A DNA stretch of 64,000 nt from M3007 sp043764095 (GCA_043764095.1 JAYUKX010000141.1:157015-221014); one strand, 5' to 3'. Positions 27,390-36,983 are shown, counted from the first letter of the stretch. The notes: generated by a model not told the origin, from the sequence alone. Made by a program: numbers and translations.

Positions 27390-28163
27390 ATGAAATTTCA
27401 AACCATATTCATCACCCTCATTGCCCTATTTACCGTTGTTTCTTGTAAAAAAGAGGACGATCCTATCGTTCCAGTTATACCAACAACAGCAGAATTAACC
27501 ATCACCTTCAAAGCATTATATGATGGCCTTCCTTTACAAACGAATAAGTCTTATGACTACGATACTTATAAAGTGCAATTTTCGCAGTTCAATACCTATT
27601 TATCCGATATTAAACTATTGAACGGCACTACTGAAACATTGCTTGCGGAGTCAGCATTCGTTAATTTCACACCCAGTGCAGCAGCCGATGATAAATCCGT
27701 AGAAGTCACCCTAAAAGTTACTATTCCAACAGGCGATTATACTGGCATCAAAATGGGATATGGCGTAAAACCATCCTTAAATGCCAAAAGGCCATCTGAT
27801 TTCCCTGCGGGACATCCATTGGCGCAGGAAGTAGAATATTGGCCCGGTTGGAAATCATATATTTTTAATAAAATAGAAGGACAAGGCGATAGCAATAACG
27901 ATCAAGTAGATGATATTTTTATGATTTTCCATTGCGGATCGGACAAGGTATATCGCGAAGCCAGTTTTGCTCAAAACATGAGCATCAAAGGCAATGCAAA
28001 CCTGAGCGTCGAGTTCGACTTAAAAAAGGTTTTTTACACAGACAATGCTTGGTGGGATTTAACACAAGACAAGAATACCTTTACTTCTAACCTCGCTACG
28101 GATACGCGTGTAGCAGCAGTGTTGATGGATAATTTTGACAATGCAACTACGATTAAGTTTTAA
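27390..28163 (+). CDS. MbnP family lipoprotein
   Basis: The lipobox is FTVVSC (Cys20). The mature domain carries family landmarks: ELTITFKALYDG, YDTYKVQFSQFNTYLSDIKL, GDYTGIKMGYGV, FPAGHPLAQ, YWPGWKSYIFNKIEG and FHCGSDKVYR, ending DNATTIKF. It is close in sequence to the protein at 29337-30083. Conserved His and Trp residues (GHPL, YWPGWKSY, NAWWDL) are candidates for the copper site and for the tryptophan oxidised by the MbnH-like neighbour 24 bp downstream. Confidence 0.85.
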   Translation: MKFQTIFITLIALFTVVSCKKEDDPIVPVIPTTAELTITFKALYDGLPLQTNKSYDYDTYKVQFSQFNTYLSDIKLLNGTTETLLAESAFVNFTPSAAADDKSVEVTLKVTIPTGDYTGIKMGYGVKPSLNAKRPSDFPAGHPLAQEVEYWPGWKSYIFNKIEGQGDSNNDQVDDIFMIFHCGSDKVYREASFAQNMSIKGNANLSVEFDLKKVFYTDNAWWDLTQDKNTFTSNLATDTRVAAVLMDNFDNATTIKF

Positions 28164-28187
28164 ATAAATTATTTAAGAAACTTGAAC

Positions 28188-29324
28188 ATGAAAAAGATAA
28201 TAATATTTTCCCTGTTTTTGACTGTATTTGGCTTTATTGCTTGCGAAAGAGATCCAGGAGGAGATCCAGTTGAAGGGGATTTAGTGCAATATACCTATAA
28301 TCCTCAGCCTTATACCATAAAAAAACCGGCGCATTATCCCGAAGTACCCGTTCCAAAGGATAACCCAATGACTTACGATGGCGTACAATTGGGTCGTCAT
28401 TTATTTTATGATCCTATTTTGTCGAAAGATAATACCATGTCTTGCTCCTCCTGTCATTTTGCAGATAAGAGCTTTACGGATGGCAAACGAGTTTCCAAAG
28501 GCATCGATGGGATTTCGGGTACTCGGAGTTCAATGAGTTTGATGAATGTTGCTTATGTTGTGCCAAACAATCCCGCGGATACTTTTTTATTATTTTGGGA
28601 TGGTCGGGCTAAATCATTGGAGGCACAGGCATTACTACCGGTTGAAGACCCCATTGAGTTGCACCACCTTTGGCCAAATATTATTGAAAATCTCAAAAAT
28701 CACAGTACATACCCACAAATGTTCCGAAAGGCATTTGGCATTAATGATAAAACAGAAATTACGAAAGAACTGGCCGCTAAGGCGATTGCACAGTTTGAAC
28801 GTATCATGATTGGAAGTGGCACCTCTGTTTACGATCGTTATTTAAACGGCGAAACCAGCCTGCTTCAGGACGAAGTGCTCGATGGCAAACTGATGTTTTT
28901 TGATGAAGGAGCGCCATTCGGCTTGCCGGATGCAGAGTGTTTCCATTGCCATGGAACTGGCACTTTAACAGGAAAAGGCTTTTTCAATAACGGACTTGAT
29001 CCGTATGACCTATTACAAGATGCTGGACGCGAAAAAGTAACCAAAAATCCTAATGATCGTGGCAAATTCAGGACAAGTACATTGATGAATATCGAAAAGA
29101 CGGCGCCTTATATGCACGATGGTCGCTTTTCTAACCTTACTCAAGTAGTAGATCACTATCTTTTTGATGCCATTCCGACACCCTATCCCAATCCCAACCT
29201 CAACCTAATCATCAATAAAAAGCAATTATATACGCCTTACCACCGCGATGCATTAGTGGCTTTTTTGAAAACATTGACCGATAACGAATTTATTAATAAC
29301 CCGGACATTCAAAACCCGTTTTAA
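28188..29324 (+). CDS. MbnH/MauG-like diheme cytochrome c peroxidase family lipoprotein
   Basis: The ATG at 28188 is preferred over a TTG 6 bp upstream. The lipobox is FGFIAC. Two c-type heme motifs are visible, CSSCH at residues 86-90 and CFHCH at 251-255, with the usual family segments GRHLFYDPILS, FWDGRAKSLEAQAL and YMHDGRFSNLTQVVDHY. The family includes true diheme peroxidases, MauG and MbnH; flanking MbnP genes favour MbnH. MbnH converts a Trp of MbnP to kynurenine. The gene is sandwiched between two MbnP paralogues with gaps of 24 and 12 bp. Confidence 0.87.
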   Translation: MKKIIIFSLFLTVFGFIACERDPGGDPVEGDLVQYTYNPQPYTIKKPAHYPEVPVPKDNPMTYDGVQLGRHLFYDPILSKDNTMSCSSCHFADKSFTDGKRVSKGIDGISGTRSSMSLMNVAYVVPNNPADTFLLFWDGRAKSLEAQALLPVEDPIELHHLWPNIIENLKNHSTYPQMFRKAFGINDKTEITKELAAKAIAQFERIMIGSGTSVYDRYLNGETSLLQDEVLDGKLMFFDEGAPFGLPDAECFHCHGTGTLTGKGFFNNGLDPYDLLQDAGREKVTKNPNDRGKFRTSTLMNIEKTAPYMHDGRFSNLTQVVDHYLFDAIPTPYPNPNLNLIINKKQLYTPYHRDALVAFLKTLTDNEFINNPDIQNPF

Positions 29325-29336
29325 TATCTTTTAAAG

Positions 29337-30083
29337 ATGAAACAATACGCATTCTTATTATTTATTGGCAGTTTTCTAGTTTTTAGCGGTTGTAAAGACC
29401 CGGAGGAAAAGGTGGCGTTTACGTTGACTTTTAAAGCACTGTACAACGGAGCACCTTTTGCTAAAAACAAGTATTACGATTACGATACGTACAAAATTCA
29501 ATTCTCCAAGTTTCATACCTACCTCTCTGATATTACCTTGCTCAATGGCAGTGAAGAAACACAATTGAGTGAAATTGAATTTATTGATTTTACACCCGGT
29601 TACGCCACCAACGACAATGCCATAGATGTAGTGGTTAAAGTAAAAGCCCCTGCTGGTGACTATACAGGTGTGAAAATGGGTTATGGTGTACAATCAAACT
29701 TAAATAGTAAAAAACCTGCGAATTACGCTTCTGGCCACCCGCTGGCCAATGAAGATGAATATTGGTCGGGTTGGAAAAGTTATATTTTCGCAAAAATAGA
29801 AGGACAAACAGATAGTAATAACGACGGCACGGACGAAATTTTTAACCAATTCCATTTTGGTTCTGATGCAGTATATCGAACCTTTTCATTCGATAAGGAT
29901 TTAACTATCACGGAAAATACAAACATTGGCATCGAAATAGACGTAAAAAACATCTATTTTGCTAATAATACTTGGTGGGATATGCGTTTGCCCGACAATG
30001 GAGGCACCTCACACTCGGCAACAGATGTGCGTGTATCTAGTGCATTGGTAGAAAACTGGGACAATGCCACTACGATAAAATAG
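29337..30083 (+). CDS. MbnP family lipoprotein, second close copy
   Basis: The lipobox is LVFSGC. Landmarks parallel those of the protein at 27390: TLTFKALYNGAPF, YDTYKIQFSKFHTYLSDITL, GDYTGVKMGYGV, ASGHPLANEDEYWSGWKSY, FHFGSDAVYR, WWDMRLPDNGG and a C-terminal DNATTIK. The two are likely a tandem duplication around the MbnH-like gene. The ends of both proteins and the domain order are unbroken, so both look functional. It is the last gene of the run; a separate promoter for the next module starts 9 bp later. Confidence 0.85.
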   Translation: MKQYAFLLFIGSFLVFSGCKDPEEKVAFTLTFKALYNGAPFAKNKYYDYDTYKIQFSKFHTYLSDITLLNGSEETQLSEIEFIDFTPGYATNDNAIDVVVKVKAPAGDYTGVKMGYGVQSNLNSKKPANYASGHPLANEDEYWSGWKSYIFAKIEGQTDSNNDGTDEIFNQFHFGSDAVYRTFSFDKDLTITENTNIGIEIDVKNIYFANNTWWDMRLPDNGGTSHSATDVRVSSALVENWDNATTIK

Positions 30084-30091
30084 GGTTTCTC

Positions 30092-30121
30092 TTGACAATT
30101 CATACAAAACACCTATCTTTG
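30092..30121 (+). promoter_or_regulatory. Strong Bacteroidota-type promoter for the DUF2188 module
   Basis: TTG (30092-30094, in TTGACA), 19 bp, then TATCTTTG (30114-30121). Transcription should begin near 30126-30129, that is, at or just after the first possible ATG (30126). The mRNA would thus be leaderless, or translation starts at the second ATG (30144), which has AGGA upstream. Confidence 0.75.
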
Positions 30122-30125
30122 TAGT

Positions 30126-30359
30126 ATGGACAGGAAAAAAAGCATGAAAAAACTCATTAATTCGGCCATGGAAAGGCTACATATCATCAAACACCAACAG
30201 GGTTGGGTGCTTTGGAAAGGTGGCGATTTGGTAGTTCCAGATATTTATACCTCTAAAGAATCCGCTATTGTACACGCACGTACGCACGGCCCATCTGACG
30301 AATTAATTATACACCGCCAAGACGGGACTATAGAAAGAATAGAGCGGGCTAAGCGATAA
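30126..30359 (+). CDS. DUF2188 domain protein
   Basis: A 77-residue protein matching the DUF2188 pattern: HIIKHQQGWVLWKGGD, TSKESAIVHAR and ELIIHRQDGTIERIE. The fold is a small alpha/beta unit with no known enzymatic role. The alternative start at 30144 would give 71 residues and fits the promoter position better. Its stop codon is directly followed by the ATG of the next gene with no gap, so the two are surely co-expressed. The promoter just upstream separates the pair from the MbnP run. Confidence 0.82.
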   Translation: MDRKKSMKKLINSAMERLHIIKHQQGWVLWKGGDLVVPDIYTSKESAIVHARTHGPSDELIIHRQDGTIERIERAKR

Positions 30360-30986
30360 ATGAGTGATCTTTTTACGAAAAACGTCTTCATCAATTGTCC
30401 TTTTGATGAAAAATATCGGGTATTACTAAAGCCCCTCCTGTTTACCATAAAATATTGTAGCCTCAACCCGCGTATCGCTTCTGAACGTATGGATTCGAGC
30501 GAAGTACGTATTGAGAAGATTCAAGCCATTATAGAGGCTTGCAAATATAGTATCCACGATCTTTCCCGCATTAAAGCCACCGAAAAAGGTGAATTTTACC
30601 GCTTAAATATCGCTTTAGAAATAGGTTTAGATATGGGCTGCAAACTGTATAACCCCGATCCAAAATACAAAACCAAACAGTCCTTGATCCTCGAGGGCGA
30701 AAAATTCAGTTATCAAAAAGCATTATCCGATCTTTCCGGCTCCGATGTCCGTTGCCACCACGATGACCCTGAGCAGTTGGTAGAAGAAGTACGCGCATGG
30801 CTGGCCTCCTTTGTGGAATGGGATTTGCCTGGCCCCAATACAATTTGGTATGAGTACAACGCATTCAATATGGATCTATTTACTGAATTCACAGCCAATG
30901 GTTTCAAAAAAGACCAAATAGAGCAGTTAAATATGCCGGAGTACTTGAGGTATTTGAACCAATGGATAGATTTGAAGAGGGTTTGA
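30360..30986 (+). CDS. Putative nucleoside deoxyribosyltransferase/TIR-like domain protein
   Basis: I cannot assign a named family with certainty. The 208-residue protein opens with NVFINCPFDEKYR, has ERMDSSEVRIEKI and CKYSIHDLSRI, then LNIALEIGLDMGCKL. The succession of a first strand ending in a PFD loop, a central D-rich segment and a Glu in xxExG followed by a strand recalls the flavodoxin-like nucleoside 2-deoxyribosyltransferase/TIR group, where that Glu is catalytic. This is inference from pattern. The C-terminal third (EYNAFNMDLFTEFTANGF) is helical. It abuts the DUF2188 gene exactly, pointing to a two-component module, possibly defensive or regulatory. Confidence 0.6.
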   Translation: MSDLFTKNVFINCPFDEKYRVLLKPLLFTIKYCSLNPRIASERMDSSEVRIEKIQAIIEACKYSIHDLSRIKATEKGEFYRLNIALEIGLDMGCKLYNPDPKYKTKQSLILEGEKFSYQKALSDLSGSDVRCHHDDPEQLVEEVRAWLASFVEWDLPGPNTIWYEYNAFNMDLFTEFTANGFKKDQIEQLNMPEYLRYLNQWIDLKRV

Positions 30987-31066
30987 GGGTGTTTTTTTGT
31001 GGGGAGGGGGATTAATAAAGATTACTATGGTTACAAACAAGACCAAAATTTCTTTGAGGCATAACC

Positions 31067-31103
31067 CTTGGTTGAGTTGGTCTTTACTCCAAACACAACC
31101 AAG
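31067..31103 (-). terminator. Possible hairpin after the metalloprotease gene
   Basis: CTTGGTTG (31067-31074) and CAACCAAG (31096-31103) can form an 8-bp stem with a 21-base loop, 40 bp beyond the stop codon at 31143. There is no marked T-run on the minus strand, so the call is weak. Confidence 0.35.
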
Positions 31104-31142
31104 AGTTTTAACAGCGTTATTCCACTGACCACCGCACCACCT

Positions 31143-34100
31143 CTAATCAACAACAATAAATCGCCTGCCAGATATCATACCATCATCTTGCCTAAAAACC
31201 AAAAAATAATTACCCTGTGGAAAATATTTAGCAGGCAAAACCACTGCTTTTCCGGGAGCAACTTGGATATCTCGTGTCATCATATGCTGCCCAATTGAAT
31301 TAAAAATTGTTATGTTACCAAAGACCTCTTTATCTCCTGCAAAAACGACATTCAATACTTCGTGCGCCGGATTTGGATAGAGTGCAAATTGGACTTTGCC
31401 GGAATTATTCATCGTATTAAATACCGACTTTATAGTATTTACAGTCGTAGAGTCATCTACTAATCCATCACAGTCGTCGTCAAAACCGTTGTTGATTTCG
31501 GGGGCATTCGGGTAGATTGTGCTGTTGTCATCATTGCAGTCCGTAGCATTGCTGACGTAACCGACAGCAGTACTACAAGCCTGAATGCTCACAGCGGCGT
31601 TGCCGTAACCATCACCATCCACATCGGCATATAAAGTGATGGGCTCAGACGGGAATCGAATGCTCCAATTATTCAAAATACCTGCATCTTCATATACATC
31701 AATCACCGTCAATGTCCAGGTTCCATTCGGGTTTTCTCCGTCGAAAGCAGACAACGGAGAGAAGGGTTTATACGTCTCATTATTGATCGGTGGACAAGGG
31801 AAAGAGCCATAGGCGGCCATTGATTCATCATCAAAATTGATGCGTATATCGTCCTGATCGCCACAGATTGATTGTAGCAAAGTAATTTCCGTGCCTTGTG
31901 GGCTTTTCAATTTGACCGTCAAATCGGCAATCCATACATGGGAAATATCGAGGTTTAAAACATTCAGATCTACAATGGAACTTACCTGACTATTGACCGT
32001 GAGGGAAGATGTTATCGTCTGCCCTTCTGGTATAGGTACAGGTATGTCGGTGCTGGCAATTACGTTTGCAATATCATCAACGATGCCGCTACAGTCGTCA
32101 TCAATTCCGTTACAGATTTCGATAGCATTGGGGTAAATAGCACTGTTTTGATCATCGCAGTCGGTTGAGTTGGTCACAGTCGGGCCTGTAAAGTTACAGC
32201 CTACATTTGCGCCACCAAAACCATCGCCGTCGAGGTCTTGATACAAAAATGAGGGCAAATCACCTGAAATGACATTGGATGTCGTGCCATTCATCGCCAT
32301 ATTTTGGACGGAAGCCACGCCATAAGCATTTGTCACATTTGAAAAATTAATCACCGCTTGGTTATCACCGAAAGGTTGGCCTTTTTCAAAATCGTAATAG
32401 GCTTTTAGATCAGGCTCGTTGCCGCTAGGGTAACACACGAGGTCTTGCTTCAACTCGTTCAAGGTACGAATAGCAGCCCAAATCTTGATTTCGTCCAGTG
32501 CACCTTTAAAATTAGCCCAGTCGCCATTCTTACCTGCTCCAAAAATCAGGTTGGTTATATTGTCGCCCGGTTGGGCAAAAGCATCGCCATAGGTTTGACT
32601 TTGGACCAAACTTCCATTCACATAGCAACTAACGCTACGAATTGCGGTATCTCTAGTAATGGCAATGTTTGTCCATATTCCCCGCTCCAAGTTGTAGGGA
32701 AAAACCATACCCACTGTATTGTCATAGCCGCAGCAATCGTCCGAGTGCTTGTATGTAATTTGACTATTACTTAAACCGACGATAAATTCTCGTCCATTGA
32801 AAATCAGGGTTTGGTCTCCGTTCAAATCATCGGGTTTTATCCAAAACGAAAGGGTCAAATAACCAGACAAAGCCTGGTTATTTTGCTCAATAATGAGGTG
32901 GTCATTCACCCCGTCAAAATGCACTCCGCGACGGCAGGGATTCGTATTGATGGAAATCGAAATGGCCTGATCTGCTGAATTGCCACAGGTATTAGTGGCC
33001 TTTACTTTCAAAATGCCGCCTACTCCGTTGGCTGTTACGGTGATGGTCGTTGAAGTAGAAGTCCCCGTCCAGCCCGACGGCAAAGTCCAAATATAACTGG
33101 TCGCGCCTGCAACAGGGGCGATTGAGTAAATCAAAGTTGAGTTGGAACAGATGAGCGAACCGCCCAAAATCGCATCTGGGGGATTGGGGGGCGATGTGCT
33201 ACAATTTAGTTTCAATGTTGCGACTTCAGAAGTGTCTGTGAGGCAGTTATTTGACACAATACAGCGAAACTTGCGACCGTCGAGCGAAAGTGCTGCCGCA
33301 GGAATGGAGTATGTGGCAGTTGTTGCACCGGAAATAGTGGAGAACATTACGCCGCCGTCACTACTTTCTTGCCAAAGATAACTCGTCGAACCGCCGTCAT
33401 TCGAAACGGCTATGCTAAATGCAACTGCTGTGATTTCATTGACCGTTTGTGAAATGGGCTGCATCGTGATGGCTACCACGATAGGCGTAACCGCAAAAGT
33501 TTGTGCATCTGTTTGGTCACCACAAGCATCCGTTCCTATCACGCTGATATTACCCGGAGTAGCCGTTGGTTTTACAAAAATCATATTTCCAAAATTCGTT
33601 ACTAACCAGCCCGCCGGAGTTGTCCACGACCACGAAGCGATGTTTGAATTGGGTGTTACAAAATAAGTGTAATAATTATCAACGCAAGGGGCTGCCAGGC
33701 CGGTAATACTACTTAACGTTTGGGGCGAGCAGGGCGAAGTCAAAGTAGCAGCGGCGGTAAATTTTATATCGCAACCATTTGAGATAAAACACTTGAATTG
33801 CCAACCATTTTGTCCGCTGTTGGTGACAGGGAAAGGGTAGGTGCTTTCCGTCGCGCCGCCGATTTCGGAAAAAGTCGCGCCGCCGTTGGTACTGCTATAC
33901 CATTGATACGATAGATTATTGCCCGATGCGGCAACGGTAAAAATTGCTGTACCGCCGATGGTAACGGATTGGTTGGTCGGGTTAGTGGTGATTGAAATAG
34001 TGCCATTTGGGCAGTTTGGGCAATCTTTGATATTGACCGTTGAGAGGCTGGTATATGCACCATTTTGCAGGATTCCGTTGTTTCCATTAGCCGTCTTGTC

Positions 34101-36728
34101 AATAAAAGCACCTGTACCAGATGAGCAAGTGCCACAATCTTGACTGCTGATCGGATAATAAGCGAGTAAACCGTTTTCATTACCTGCCAAGGAGCAGTTC
34201 ATTTTTTCGTTGATTTCGGCAGTGGTGCGAGCGAGGTTCCAGATGCGTATCTCGTCCATGCTGCCACCGAAATTTAGTCCTCCACAAACAATGTTCCCGA
34301 TGGTAATTTTTGCTGGATTGTTAAAATTTTGACTGGAAGAAACAGTCCTGTCTAACACACCATCAACGTAAAAACGAAAAGCCGTACCGCTGCGTACAAA
34401 AGCAATGTGGTGCCAGTTGCCGTCGGCCAAAGTATTGGTCGGGCTGGTAGCATTCAAGTATCCACTGCAAGTAGTAGAGGTGGAAAACTCTGCCCTTAGC
34501 CGTCCGTTATCAAGGAAAAAATTCCAAAAATTATCGCAGTTACAGATCGGTCGTTTGCCGATAAGCACACAATTACTATCCGTTGTTTTCGCCCACATTT
34601 CTAGGGTAAAATTGCCCGTACCGAAGTTACCGACGGCTGGGTCTAGTATTTCAACCTGATCGTCTATACCGTCCAATTGCAAGGCGTTGGCTTTTACAAT
34701 CGGGTTTGCAGTGCTTACAATATTGAAATCAGCATTGGAAAGATCGAAAAAAATATTGTCTGCTGCCTCGATTTTGATCCGCGATTTATTGGAGCAGATT
34801 CCTGCGGGCAGGGTAATGGTTTCTGAGCCGTCGTTTGGCGTATTTGCTGCCAATACGTGGGGGTAATTGTAGCCACCATCAAGGGATAGGCTAATTTTTA
34901 CATTTTTGCAATTGACGTTGGCATTGCCAGTATTGGCCACATCCCAAGTGATATTTTGGCTGCTGCCTGCTTGCCAAGTTACACAGGTATTGGGCGAACT
35001 GACCAAGAATGGTCCAGCAGAGCCATCCACCTCAAAACTGACTTGCTGGTGCGTCGTGCCACCTGCGCCTGGATGGTTGTCGCGGACGTACATTCGGTAT
35101 TTGATATTGCGTGAGTACGTTGGTAGGCGTTCATTTACCGACGAAGTATTCGATATTATATCGGAAATCTGCGGAATGGTGCGGCGCGGAGATGCCGAAG
35201 GATTGAACAAGCGTGCAAGCGGAACATTGCCATCGGCGGGGGTCGGTGGTGTTTGGATAGAAATAGTGGATGCCGTAAAATCAATATTTCGGATATTGAC
35301 TTGCTCCCAAGAATAGGTTAGGTTATCTCCATCAGGATCGTTTGCGGTGCCTACCAGTTCAAAAGGCGTTGAAATTGGAATATAAAAACCATCCGCAGGA
35401 ACGCTCGAAGTAGGTATATGATTGCCCGTTTCGAGTGTTTTGTAGCAAGTTTGGGTGTTGATGTGATTGGTCATTTCGATTTGCGAATAGACTCCAAAGT
35501 AATTTTCATCGCCGACGGGCAAGATATTGTCCACACCGCAGATATTGGCATAAGACATAATCGTAGTGCCGGAGCCGTACTCGTTGGTGCCAAATTGCCC
35601 GTTGTTATCTGGTCCACAACTGGTCCAAGTATGGTTAGCGTCAAACTGATGCCCTATTTCGTGGGCGGTGACCCGCAGGCTCCAAAATGCACTAAAATTG
35701 AATGCCTTAGACTCACTGCAAATAACAGGTTTAGCAGCAGCGCAACAAGCACCTGTAACAAAGATAAGCCCCACATCGAAACCCTCTTGGCCGATGAGTT
35801 GGTTGATCACCTCAATGTTTTCATTGGCCGCTTCTCCACCACCTAACGCGGTAAAAGGGTCGGTTGCAGCATTGATAAAAATGATATTTTCCTCCTTGAC
35901 TGGCAGTACAAACCGAACGGACAAATCGCGTTCATAGACCACATTCAATTGACCTAAAAAGGCAACAACGGCGGCAAGTGCCTGTGCTTTGGTGGTCCAG
36001 CCATAATCTTCAGCGAGTTTACCCGGAATTGTCATAGCCAATCTGAAAACGCGCAATACATCGCCTGTTTCGTTCGGGCCAGCGAGTATCTTCTTTTGAT
36101 GCGCCGCTTTAGACTGATCGTTTGAGCCTTCCCAAAGGCAATTGAAGGGTTGTTGAATTGAAGGGTCGTCTTTCCCCCAATAAGTGAGGTAAACAGTGGC
36201 GGAATTTTTTAAGACTTTACGTATATATACCTCCTGCCCGAACTGATGCGAAGTAAAAAATGCTCCAAACTCATCAGGACTTACCGACATGCGCCCGCGT
36301 GCGAAAGGGTCATCAATACCCATCAAAATATAGGTTTTAATCTCCGGGAATTTTGCCGCCAGTTCGGGCTCCATTAAGGAACTTTCCCAGATTTTAAATT
36401 TTTGAAAACTGCCATCAGGTAGTGGCAAATCAATGATTGTCGTTGCGTTACGGGTATTATTGCCCTCCTTTTGGGCAGTTTTAGCAAGGTTTTGCATGGT
36501 TGCTACGTCGAGTTGCAGGAGCATACCTTTGTCGAGGTTTGGAAGATCCGGAATCTGTTCCGCAATTACTTGGTTTTTACCCAGCGGAACAGGCGACCAA
36601 AGATTGGTTTGGGCTTGTAGATGCGTTGTGCAAAACAAAACGGCGAAAAGTAGTGCGATTTTGTAGGCGGTATATTTTGGTGAAAATTCAGTGATACGCA
36701 AAAGCATAGACATGTAGCAAACTTTCAT
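31143..36728 (-). CDS. Giant secreted M12B-like metalloprotease with LamG, P-domain and T9SS tail
   Basis: A signal peptide ends near THLQAQ. The catalytic domain has the zinc motif HEIGHQFDANHTW (about residue 356) with preceding CCAAAKPVICSES. Then come Ig/PKD-like domains, a LamG domain (LQLDGIDDQVEIL), further Ig-like repeats, a second LamG (VHFDGVNDHLIIE), a MopE-type metal-binding motif (STDCDDQNSAIYPN), a proprotein-convertase P-domain, a second MopE motif (ATDCNDDNSTIYPN) and a type A Por sorting tail (FALYPNPAHEVLNVVF). It should be exported by T9SS and surface-bound or released. The start is uncertain: ATGs at 36728, 36713 and 36707 are possible; one at 36782 precedes a -7-like box (TACATTTA, 36768-36761) and is unlikely. 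Confidence 0.88.
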   Translation of the reverse strand: MKVCYMSMLLRITEFSPKYTAYKIALLFAVLFCTTHLQAQTNLWSPVPLGKNQVIAEQIPDLPNLDKGMLLQLDVATMQNLAKTAQKEGNNTRNATTIIDLPLPDGSFQKFKIWESSLMEPELAAKFPEIKTYILMGIDDPFARGRMSVSPDEFGAFFTSHQFGQEVYIRKVLKNSATVYLTYWGKDDPSIQQPFNCLWEGSNDQSKAAHQKKILAGPNETGDVLRVFRLAMTIPGKLAEDYGWTTKAQALAAVVAFLGQLNVVYERDLSVRFVLPVKEENIIFINAATDPFTALGGGEAANENIEVINQLIGQEGFDVGLIFVTGACCAAAKPVICSESKAFNFSAFWSLRVTAHEIGHQFDANHTWTSCGPDNNGQFGTNEYGSGTTIMSYANICGVDNILPVGDENYFGVYSQIEMTNHINTQTCYKTLETGNHIPTSSVPADGFYIPISTPFELVGTANDPDGDNLTYSWEQVNIRNIDFTASTISIQTPPTPADGNVPLARLFNPSASPRRTIPQISDIISNTSSVNERLPTYSRNIKYRMYVRDNHPGAGGTTHQQVSFEVDGSAGPFLVSSPNTCVTWQAGSSQNITWDVANTGNANVNCKNVKISLSLDGGYNYPHVLAANTPNDGSETITLPAGICSNKSRIKIEAADNIFFDLSNADFNIVSTANPIVKANALQLDGIDDQVEILDPAVGNFGTGNFTLEMWAKTTDSNCVLIGKRPICNCDNFWNFFLDNGRLRAEFSTSTTCSGYLNATSPTNTLADGNWHHIAFVRSGTAFRFYVDGVLDRTVSSSQNFNNPAKITIGNIVCGGLNFGGSMDEIRIWNLARTTAEINEKMNCSLAGNENGLLAYYPISSQDCGTCSSGTGAFIDKTANGNNGILQNGAYTSLSTVNIKDCPNCPNGTISITTNPTNQSVTIGGTAIFTVAASGNNLSYQWYSSTNGGATFSEIGGATESTYPFPVTNSGQNGWQFKCFISNGCDIKFTAAATLTSPCSPQTLSSITGLAAPCVDNYYTYFVTPNSNIASWSWTTPAGWLVTNFGNMIFVKPTATPGNISVIGTDACGDQTDAQTFAVTPIVVAITMQPISQTVNEITAVAFSIAVSNDGGSTSYLWQESSDGGVMFSTISGATTATYSIPAAALSLDGRKFRCIVSNNCLTDTSEVATLKLNCSTSPPNPPDAILGGSLICSNSTLIYSIAPVAGATSYIWTLPSGWTGTSTSTTITVTANGVGGILKVKATNTCGNSADQAISISINTNPCRRGVHFDGVNDHLIIEQNNQALSGYLTLSFWIKPDDLNGDQTLIFNGREFIVGLSNSQITYKHSDDCCGYDNTVGMVFPYNLERGIWTNIAITRDTAIRSVSCYVNGSLVQSQTYGDAFAQPGDNITNLIFGAGKNGDWANFKGALDEIKIWAAIRTLNELKQDLVCYPSGNEPDLKAYYDFEKGQPFGDNQAVINFSNVTNAYGVASVQNMAMNGTTSNVISGDLPSFLYQDLDGDGFGGANVGCNFTGPTVTNSTDCDDQNSAIYPNAIEICNGIDDDCSGIVDDIANVIASTDIPVPIPEGQTITSSLTVNSQVSSIVDLNVLNLDISHVWIADLTVKLKSPQGTEITLLQSICGDQDDIRINFDDESMAAYGSFPCPPINNETYKPFSPLSAFDGENPNGTWTLTVIDVYEDAGILNNWSIRFPSEPITLYADVDGDGYGNAAVSIQACSTAVGYVSNATDCNDDNSTIYPNAPEINNGFDDDCDGLVDDSTTVNTIKSVFNTMNNSGKVQFALYPNPAHEVLNVVFAGDKEVFGNITIFNSIGQHMMTRDIQVAPGKAVVLPAKYFPQGNYFLVFRQDDGMISGRRFIVVD

Positions 36729-36923
36729 ATAGTAAAAAAAATGGTCGTTCCGAGATGGCGTAAATGTACCTTTTAAGGTCAAATCGAGTCATCAAGAAAC
36801 AAATAAATAATCGTAAATAAGAGTATTCTCTATGTCGATATTTTGGTGGAAAATATTTTGGAATATAGATGAATATAAAAAGCAACTGCCCGAAATAGAA
36901 GCCCAAACAAAGAAAATTAGGTT

Positions 36924-36971
36924 TATAGGTCGCGGAATGTGTAGTTTTACAACCACATTCCGCGACTTATA
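36924..36971 (-). terminator. Hairpin after the lamin-tail protein operon
   Basis: GTCGCGGAATGTG (36929-36941) and CACATTCCGCGAC (36954-36966) form a perfect 13-bp stem, extendable to 18 bp through TATAG/TTATA with one G-T pair. It lies 12 bp beyond the stop of the gene ending at 36984 and probably ends the four-gene minus-strand operon. Confidence 0.75.
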
Positions 36972-36983
36972 TTAAAAACACCC

